Source of the DNA: Phycisphaeraceae bacterium
Lineage (GTDB): Bacteria > Planctomycetota > Phycisphaerae > Phycisphaerales > SM1A02
Assembly: GCA_004213555.1 (NCBI GenBank)
Contig: SHAP01000008.1
Coordinates: 36,009-100,008 of the forward strand
Reading direction: 5' to 3'
Length of the DNA stretch: 64,000 nt
The notes below the pieces were generated by a model that saw only the letters and a list, made by a program, of their open reading frames with translations, had not been told where the DNA came from and ran no database searches. Shown here piece after piece: positions 58,220-64,000 of the stretch (position 1 is its first letter; each line of letters opens with the position of its first letter). A program made the translations under genes and the position numbers.

Positions 58220-61200
58220 TCAACGTTTGTTGAACAAACGTCTCAAGTCACGCAACATAGCGCCAGCTTCTTCTGGAAGCTCCAGCTGGTCGAAGTGGAT
58301 GGTTGAAGGCTGCCATCCCGTTTGGGTCATCACCATACGGGTGTTGCCGTAAGACAACTCTCGATGGACGACACCGACCAATGCGGGTGCCGCCAAGAGA
58401 CCATCACCAGAATCACATTGGACGGACGCTTCGGTATCAAGACGTCCCTTGGCCACGGCCGTCTGTAAGGTGGAGGCCAAGAAGTGGTTGGGCTGGTCGT
58501 ACTCGCTCAACCAAGTGGCATCCCAACATCGGATACAACGTTCGGTACCACTGAATTTCACTTCGTTGGCGTTCCAAATTTCCCACACTGCTTTGGTTGA
58601 AGCTGGGATTGCTGCAGAAGAGTGTCGAAGATCCAGATCCATACCAAGCAGAACGACTTCATGATCAATCATGCCTTGGACTGGTTCAAAGCCCAGCAAC
58701 AAGCGATTGGACGTGGAGGCGTAATCGGATCCGTCAAGGTGAATGGTGCCGGTGCCATCCCCCACGATGCCGCCCTGCGGGACTGAAGCATCAACCACTG
58801 GCCAGGCCATGGCGGAGTACTCGGAAGCAGATGCCTCATCCACGACCACCGCGGCGCCGGAAAGATGGTTGTGCCGGATTGGCCGGAATTCTGAATCGGT
58901 TGCCACAACCACCAAGAAGCCACGGGCCAAGTAAGAGCCGTCGGGCTCTTCCATGCCGAGACCATTGGGGTACAACGCTCCAAACGGTGCCACGGATCCA
59001 CCAAGGCGATCTCCATCAGAGGAGCGCCACCACGTAGGCTGGTTGCCAGTGAGCACAATGGTCTGATCCAGGAAGACGCAGCCTCCGACACCATCAACCA
59101 AGTACATGTGCAACTGAACCGCATCGGGATGGTCGTTGCTGATTTGGATCAAAGTATCCAATCGAACCTCACCGTTGGGATCGTGCTCCACCACAACATC
59201 CGGGAAGACCAAGACAGAGCCTTTGAGACCTGCGTCACCACGGGTCGGATTGTCGTCGGTTTCACAAGGATTCGGTGCACAACTGGTGCCATCACCGCCA
59301 TAAACGCCACCTTGGCTCAGACAACAGGCTTCGATGGCGACCACACATGATTCACCAAAGCAGCAGGAGCCTTGAGGTTCACATTCATCCGGTTGCCCGT
59401 TGCCGTCACAGTCTTCGCTGGAGCCTTCCGCGATATCGCAGTCGTCTGGCTGCCCGTTGTCGTTGCAATCGGCCTCACAATCGTCAGGCGTACCGTCCTC
59501 ATCACAATCGCTCTGGCAGTCGTCGGGAGTGCCGTTGCCGTCGCAATCGTTGTCTTGCAGATCACACTCATCGGGGATGCCGTTGAGGTTGCAGTCGTTG
59601 CCATCAATTTCACAACGATCTGGGATGCCAGATCCATTGCAATCCTCAGACGGTTCGCAGATATCAGGGATGCCATTGGCATCACAGTCCGAGAGATTTT
59701 GGCAATCATCTGGAGTGCCATCGGCGTTGCAATCCACCTCGCAGGCGTCAATCAAGCCATCAGAATCGCAATCAGATTGGCAATCGTCAGGAACACCGTT
59801 GGCGTCACAGTCGTTGGCTTCCAAGTCACATTCGTCAGGAACTCCATTGCCGTTGCAATCGTTGCCGTCGAGCTCGCATCGGTCAGGAACGCCCGAATCG
59901 TTGCAGTCTTCAGAAGGCTCACACACATCCGGGATACCGTTCTGATCGCAATCGGAAAGATCTTGACAGTCATCTGGTGTGCCATCGGCATTGCAGTCAA
60001 CTTCGCAAGCGTCGATCAAACCGTCGGAATCGCAGTCAGGTTCGCAATCATCGGGAATGCCGTTGGCATCGCAGTCATTCCCTTCGATTTCACAACGGTC
60101 TGGAAGACCATTGCCATTGCAATCCTCGGAAGGCTCGCATTCGTCAGGAGTTCCGTTTGCGTCACAATCGGGCAAACCTTCACAATCATCTGGGATCCCA
60201 TTGGCGTTGCAGTCACCAGAGTCTTCGCAGGCGTCGGGGATCCCATCGCCGTCACAGTCCTCTTGGCATTCGTCAGGAACACCATTGGCATCACAGTCGT
60301 TGCCATCAAGTTCGCAGCGGTCCGGCACACCTGATCCGTTGCAATCTTCGAAAGATTCACAAGCGTCAGGCGTGCCATTTGCATCGCAGTCAGCCTCACA
60401 TGCGTCAGGCACACCATTGACATCGCAGTCGGGTTGGCATTCGTCAGGAATGCCATTCCCGTCGCAATCATTGATGTTTTCGCAGACGTCAGGGGTGCCA
60501 TTGCCATTGCAATCTTCAAGCCCTTGACAGTCATCTGCCACACCGTCCCCATTGCAGTCCTTTTCGCAAGCATCGGGAATGCCATCACTGTCGCAATCTG
60601 CATCACATTCGTCGGGTATTCCGTTGCTGTCGCAGTCGTTGCCATTCAATTCACAGCGGTCGGGAATGCTGTTGCCGTTGCAATCTTCGCTGGGTTCACA
60701 CACATCAGGGGTGCCATTGGCGTCGCAGTCAGCGAGATCTTGGCAGTCGTCTGGCGTTCCATCAGCATTGCAGTCCACCTCGCAAGCGTCGGGGAGGCCG
60801 TCTCCATCACAATCAGGATCACATTCGTCAGGGATGCCGTTGGCGTCGCAGTCGTTGCCATTGACTTCGCAGCGGTCGGGCACACCGCTTCCATTGCAAT
60901 CATCAAAGGGTTCACAAACATCAGGAGTACCGTTGGCATCGCAGTCGGCAAGATCTTGGCAGTCATCCGGGGTGCCGTCGGAGTTGCAATCCACCTCGCA
61001 AGCATCAGGGATGCTGTCCCCATCACAATCGGCTTGGCAGTCGTCAGGAATGCCGTTGGCATCACAGTCGTTGCCGTCGGTTTCACATTCATCTGGAATC
61101 GAATTGCCATTGCAATCCTCGAAAGATTCACACTCATCGGGCTCACCATTGCCATTGCAATCCGTCAGGTCTTCGCAATCATCCGGAAGACCATTTCCAT

Positions 61201-62641
61201 TGCAGTCAACGATGGGACAAGGGTCCATGTCGCAAGTGCCACACTCGAGCCAAGAACCACCAACGCCTCGACAGAATCCGTCAGTGACATCATCAAGGCA
61301 CAAAGCGCCTTCGTCGTTGGGACACGGAAGGCAACATCGACCACGTGGGGTGCATGATTTCTGAGAACAGAGGGTTCCTGGCCCAGAGAACACACCACCT
61401 TGTGCCACACAATCTTCTTCAAGAGTGTCGAAGCATGTCCCGTCGCACAGGCAGCACGCGCCGCCAACGTAGTTAAAGGAGTAACGGACCCAAACCTCGG
61501 CTTGGCCCACATTGGGGCCTACCACGAACAAAGACCCTCCAGGAGGAGCGGCAAAGTCATTGTCACCCTCAAAACCAACCTCGACTTGACCCGATCCAGT
61601 CAGATCATCAAAGCATGATTCAGGCAAATCAATTCGCAGGTCACCATCGACACGGTCGTAGACCCGCCCGCATCCGTAATCACAGGAAGCACCAGCAGGC
61701 AGTGGGTTTGTTGCACACGCTTCAATTCCGGTTTCGTCCAGCAAGGTGGTCTCAGGGAAGCCAATCCCACAGGGACCATTCACCAAGCGGAACTCGACGT
61801 TGTAAGGAACACTGGTATCAATCGGCTCCGATGAAACATTCAGGAGCTGAAGCTTGGCCACAACTTTAGATCGAACCTCGAGTTCCGCGCCAGTCAATTC
61901 AAACAGACCACCATTGGTATCAAACTGAGGGACTTGAACCATCCACTCTTCACCGTTGGGAGAATTCAAGCCAACGCCCCTTGCCACTTGGGTGCGGCAA
62001 TCCTCACCAATGCAAGCTGAAACATCGCCCTGATGCAAACCACCAGCGGAGGCGCAGGATTCTCGACTTTGCTCTGGGATACATGTTCCATCAACCAAGC
62101 AGCACGCACCGCCACATCCATCGGTACCACAAATTGTCCCGTACCCACCCCAAGATCCACCGACTGTTTCACACTCTTCGATGGTGATGCCATCCCCACA
62201 TGTGCCGTCGTTCAAACAACAGCGACCAACCAACGGACAAATCACAGATGACTGGCCACTGATGCAGCTCGTGCCAACACCTTGGAATCGACCGCCAGAA
62301 GCAATGCATTCAGCTTCTTCAAGTTCAGTGCAACACAAATCGGCAGTGCAGCAACCACCCAAAAGCGAAGCAACACATGGCTCGTCAGCACATGTCACAC
62401 CCACCGGCTGCGGCTCACCACCGGTGGCCAAGCAAACATCAACCGGGAAATTTTCAATGCACTCGCCGGCAATGCAGCAAGCAGCGAATCCTCCAAGGCC
62501 GTCTGGGCGTCCGGCTTCGTCACCCAATGGATCTCCACTGCCATCATTGAATTGCGCAAAAGATGGTGCAGCGCAAACGACGAAAAGTGTGCTGAACAAC
62601 AGTCGGCGGATAAAGTCCACAGCAAGCCCCCTTGGCTTCAT
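58220..62641 (-). CDS. Giant secreted protein with cysteine modules and about 42 DCxxxGxPDxC Ca-binding repeats
   Basis: About 1473 residues with a signal peptide (RRLLFSTLFVVCAAPSFAQ). Order: four CCxxDGxC-type cysteine modules (about 50-200), a beta-rich domain (about 205-380), two more cysteine modules, then about 42 tandem units of 13-16 residues (DCNGNGIPDECE type), resembling thrombospondin type 3/EF-hand-like Ca-binding repeats. One more cysteine module (CCFGESCVVAIEACC) and a C-terminal domain of about 330 residues follow. The Asp spacing suggests dense Ca binding and a rigid rod. The role is unknown; a surface or matrix protein is likely. ATG 62641 is chosen for its AGGTGG; ATG 62656 is the alternative. 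Confidence 0.85.
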   Translation of the reverse strand: MKPRGLAVDFIRRLLFSTLFVVCAAPSFAQFNDGSGDPLGDEAGRPDGLGGFAACCIAGECIENFPVDVCLATGGEPQPVGVTCADEPCVASLLGGCCTADLCCTELEEAECIASGGRFQGVGTSCISGQSSVICPLVGRCCLNDGTCGDGITIEECETVGGSWGGYGTICGTDGCGGACCLVDGTCIPEQSRESCASAGGLHQGDVSACIGEDCRTQVARGVGLNSPNGEEWMVQVPQFDTNGGLFELTGAELEVRSKVVAKLQLLNVSSEPIDTSVPYNVEFRLVNGPCGIGFPETTLLDETGIEACATNPLPAGASCDYGCGRVYDRVDGDLRIDLPESCFDDLTGSGQVEVGFEGDNDFAAPPGGSLFVVGPNVGQAEVWVRYSFNYVGGACCLCDGTCFDTLEEDCVAQGGVFSGPGTLCSQKSCTPRGRCCLPCPNDEGALCLDDVTDGFCRGVGGSWLECGTCDMDPCPIVDCNGNGLPDDCEDLTDCNGNGEPDECESFEDCNGNSIPDECETDGNDCDANGIPDDCQADCDGDSIPDACEVDCNSDGTPDDCQDLADCDANGTPDVCEPFDDCNGSGVPDRCEVNGNDCDANGIPDECDPDCDGDGLPDACEVDCNADGTPDDCQDLADCDANGTPDVCEPSEDCNGNSIPDRCELNGNDCDSNGIPDECDADCDSDGIPDACEKDCNGDGVADDCQGLEDCNGNGTPDVCENINDCDGNGIPDECQPDCDVNGVPDACEADCDANGTPDACESFEDCNGSGVPDRCELDGNDCDANGVPDECQEDCDGDGIPDACEDSGDCNANGIPDDCEGLPDCDANGTPDECEPSEDCNGNGLPDRCEIEGNDCDANGIPDDCEPDCDSDGLIDACEVDCNADGTPDDCQDLSDCDQNGIPDVCEPSEDCNDSGVPDRCELDGNDCNGNGVPDECDLEANDCDANGVPDDCQSDCDSDGLIDACEVDCNADGTPDDCQNLSDCDANGIPDICEPSEDCNGSGIPDRCEIDGNDCNLNGIPDECDLQDNDCDGNGTPDDCQSDCDEDGTPDDCEADCNDNGQPDDCDIAEGSSEDCDGNGQPDECEPQGSCCFGESCVVAIEACCLSQGGVYGGDGTSCAPNPCETDDNPTRGDAGLKGSVLVFPDVVVEHDPNGEVRLDTLIQISNDHPDAVQLHMYLVDGVGGCVFLDQTIVLTGNQPTWWRSSDGDRLGGSVAPFGALYPNGLGMEEPDGSYLARGFLVVVATDSEFRPIRHNHLSGAAVVVDEASASEYSAMAWPVVDASVPQGGIVGDGTGTIHLDGSDYASTSNRLLLGFEPVQGMIDHEVVLLGMDLDLRHSSAAIPASTKAVWEIWNANEVKFSGTERCIRCWDATWLSEYDQPNHFLASTLQTAVAKGRLDTEASVQCDSGDGLLAAPALVGVVHRELSYGNTRMVMTQTGWQPSTIHFDQLELPEEAGAMLRDLRRLFNKR
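59378..61207 (-). repeat. Tandem DCxxxGxPDxC repeat array with a five-unit super-repeat
   Basis: About 42 degenerate coding units averaging 43-44 bases lie within the giant gene. They are arranged in a higher-order pattern of about five units (roughly 70 residues, 210 bases) that ends in PDRCE followed by GN. Six such ends are seen. The pattern suggests growth by block duplication. Confidence 0.85.
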
Positions 62642-62690
62642 CCACCACCTAACCATGTCATTCGGAAGATCCCACCCCCGAAGTAGGCAG

Positions 62691-62715
62691 TATTAGACAT
62701 TATGAAGATCTAATA
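62691..62715. repeat. AT-rich perfect dyad in a divergent promoter region
   Basis: TATTAGA (62691-62697) and TCTAATA (62709-62715) are perfect inverted repeats with an 11-base spacer. It sits in the 148-base gap between the giant repeat gene (start 62641) and the CIA30-domain gene (start 62790). The spacing fits a dimeric regulator. Confidence 0.4.
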
Positions 62716-62789
62716 TTCAAGCATGAAATCTATTTTCGGACCTTGCTGGATTCTGGGATTGGCAAACAGTGCCGGCCTAGAGTCCATCC

Positions 62790-63626
62790 ATGGGACCAGT
62801 TGTTGCCGCATTCACACTCTTATTCGCCGCCAATGGTGCAAATCCCGCCACAAATGAAGTTGATTTGCAACCGACCCAGTGGCGTGTGGTGCTCGACGGG
62901 GTGATGGGTGGGCTTTCCAGTGGGAAGCTGACCGAGTCAAAATCTGGACTCAAATTCACCGGTGAACTTTCCCTCAAAAACAATGGCGGATTCGCGTGGG
63001 CCAGAACACGTCGGCTTGATTTGGACCGCAACTTCGACGGATTTGAAATCGAAGTCCAGGGTGACGGCCGCATATGGGACTTCATGATCGATTCATCCCG
63101 CCGCAGGGTGATGGCTGGCGGGTACCGGACCCGCTTCCAAACCAAAAAAGGCGTCCGAACCACCCATCGATTTCCTCTGTCAGGGTTCGAGGCCGTGAGT
63201 TTTGGCCAAGTTCTCGCACGAGGCGATCTCCGAGCTTCGGACTGCGCGGGCCTCGGAGTTCTTATTGGTGACAAAAAGGAAGCCAGCTTTGACCTCACGC
63301 TGATCAAGATTACGACGTACTCAGCCCCACGTGCTCCATTGTCTGCAACCCAAGTGGGGATCCGAAGTCCAGAGCGATCCATCGTGCTTCAAGCCATCGA
63401 AATGGGTGTTCCCCGGTACAACGACGGCGATCATGTGGGATGCGCTGACCTGTACGAATTGGCCCTCAGCAGCATTCTGATGATGGGCGATGTCCCTGAT
63501 GATCTTCGTGCAAAGACTCGGAAGGACTTCCGAGCAGCCATGGCACTGACCTCCGATGAGGATCGTGCCTGGTCGCATCGCCGCAACATGGATCGTTTGC
63601 TGGAACAAACTTCTGCAGCACCGTGA
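62790..63626 (+). CDS. CIA30-domain protein with a C-terminal helical extension
   Basis: 278 residues. The N-terminus is weakly hydrophobic. A CIA30/NDUFAF1-type beta-sandwich follows (about 28-190): WRVVLDGVMGGLSSGKL, LKFTGELSLKNNGGFAWARTRRLDL, then GDGRIWDFMIDSS. In eukaryotes this fold assists complex I assembly; in bacteria it is usually carbohydrate-binding-like and of unknown role. A helical extension (about 198-275: IVLQAIEMGVPRYNDGDHVGCADLYELAL) is a separate module. It is divergent from the giant repeat gene. Confidence 0.75.
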   Translation: MGPVVAAFTLLFAANGANPATNEVDLQPTQWRVVLDGVMGGLSSGKLTESKSGLKFTGELSLKNNGGFAWARTRRLDLDRNFDGFEIEVQGDGRIWDFMIDSSRRRVMAGGYRTRFQTKKGVRTTHRFPLSGFEAVSFGQVLARGDLRASDCAGLGVLIGDKKEASFDLTLIKITTYSAPRAPLSATQVGIRSPERSIVLQAIEMGVPRYNDGDHVGCADLYELALSSILMMGDVPDDLRAKTRKDFRAAMALTSDEDRAWSHRRNMDRLLEQTSAAP

Positions 63627-63920
63627 CCCCCCCGAAGCCAAAGACAGACAACGGTGGGCCTGCCCGACTGTTGATCATTGGTCGAGTCCCACCAAACCTC
63701 ACAACCGGTCAATCTCAACCTCAGATGCCCAATAATGGCGGCGTTTGAGGCTTTTGACACCTGTTAGCGGCCTTGACCTGCTTATTTTAGCTTTCTTGCT
63801 TGCCTTCTGGTCGGTCATTCTGCATGTTGTGGATGTGTGACGAATGTCGTCACGAACGAAGATTGAAGAGAACGCCGGTCCACCGGCAATCACAATTGGA
63901 AAGAAAGAGAGAGGACCACT
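63627..63920. other. Intergenic region without a supported gene
   Basis: About 290 bases with no convincing coding frame on either strand. It holds the leader of the exported-protein gene at 63921, including the perfect short hairpin GCCGGT-CC-ACCGGC (63874-63887). A purine-rich stretch (GAAAGAGAGAGGA) forms the ribosome binding site. TTGACC at 63773 is a possible -35 box, but no good -10 follows at the right spacing. Confidence 0.5.
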
Positions 63921-64000
63921 ATGTCCCGATTTGCATTTGCAGCCGTTCTTGGCGCGACCGCCATGGCTTCCGCCGACTTCGCTGGCGCTTCCTTCACCGA
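63921..64000 (+). CDS. Exported protein, N-terminus only (continues beyond window)
   Basis: Only 26 codons are visible: MSRFAFAAVLGATAMASADF reads as a signal peptide with a likely cleavage after ASA. AGAGGA lies five bases before the ATG, a strong ribosome binding site. The signal resembles that of the PAPG-tailed protein at 54.2 kb (short, Ala-rich, ending A-S/N-A-D), so it may be another surface protein. Its function cannot be told. Confidence 0.65.
   Translation, partial: MSRFAFAAVLGATAMASADFAGASFT

Noticed and set aside
59378..61207. Regularly spaced repeats suggestive of a CRISPR array
   Set aside because: The periodicity is that of 13-16 residue coding units, the sequence between conserved bases is not unique spacer-like, and no cas gene is near.
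59372..61364. Several long open frames on the plus strand opposite the repeat array (up to about 320 codons, with VAIVVV- and SQSS-type repeats)
   Set aside because: They are the antisense of the DCNGNGxPDxC repeats. The repeated codons lack stops in other frames. The composition is purely periodic and none has a ribosome binding site.
63699..63893. 64-codon minus-strand frame in the last intergenic region
   Set aside because: No ribosome binding site, no domain, and it covers the leader of the next exported-protein gene.

Overview
The window reads as chromosomal DNA of a free-living, probably marine planctomycete of the class Phycisphaerae. The evidence is family content and style, not a database match. 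Two proteins carry dockerin-like EF-hand pairs with the 'WGPC' spacer. One giant secreted protein is built from DCNGNGxPDxC repeats. A 'CCxxDGxC...GG...C' cysteine module recurs in two exported proteins. Zinc-ribbon membrane proteins of the 'CxxCGYDL...CPECG' type, a PAPG-type C-terminal sorting tail and a FloA/NfeD locus are also present. The DNA is fairly GC-rich and densely coded, with many ATGA/TGATG start-stop overlaps. No insertion sequence, integrase, phage module or CRISPR array is visible.

Layout: 1-5.7 kb is a left-to-right run of two NfeD proteins, FloA, a polyprenyl-phosphate-type glycosyltransferase, an integral-membrane flippase-like protein and three small membrane proteins. 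5.7-10.0 kb (minus strand) holds a GH15 glucoamylase-like enzyme, a lone FliN/SpoA protein and a five-haem cytochrome with a dockerin tail. 10.1-14.7 kb holds a lipoprotein and the 2-oxoglutarate dehydrogenase E1/E2 pair. 14.7-18.6 kb is a reduced division/cell-wall cluster: rsmH, a LysM membrane protein, an FtsL-like protein and FtsI. 18.5-20.2 kb (minus) is an NtrC-type activator with a degenerate receiver and a coupled unknown partner. 20.3-22.2 kb is ribH-nusB-ftsY.

22.2-31.2 kb holds a WYL regulator divergent from an LptD/OstA-like outer-membrane protein, then rsmA-efp-rny on the minus strand and an ABC-2 permease. 31.2-34.7 kb is the pyruvate dehydrogenase operon pdhA-pdhB-pdhC. 34.8-38.4 kb is a large secreted metallopeptidase, tRNA-Arg(ACG) with its terminator, and a lipoprotein. 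38.6-43.9 kb is a two-partner secretion pair (TpsB then TpsA). 44-49 kb holds rpsT, a CPBP protease, an RsbW-like kinase, a STAS protein and a large glycine-rich secretin. 49.1-54.1 kb holds carA and priA (divergent), a receiver-GGDEF protein and a rhodanese. 54.2-64 kb is an accessory stretch of exported proteins: a PAPG-tailed protein, a PDZ protein, a phenol-MetA-like outer-membrane gene broken by two stop codons, a membrane-anchored unknown, the giant repeat protein, a CIA30-domain protein and the start of another exported protein.

The housekeeping part covers central carbon oxidation, translation, SRP targeting, RNA decay and cell-wall synthesis. The accessory part is dominated by the cell surface: export systems (TpsB, secretin, LptD-like) and large secreted Ca-binding or cysteine-rich proteins. 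The points most worth a second look are the cysteine-module family and its higher-order repeats, the two-partner secretion pair, the degenerate-receiver activator with its coupled partner, and the nonsense-mutated outer-membrane gene.
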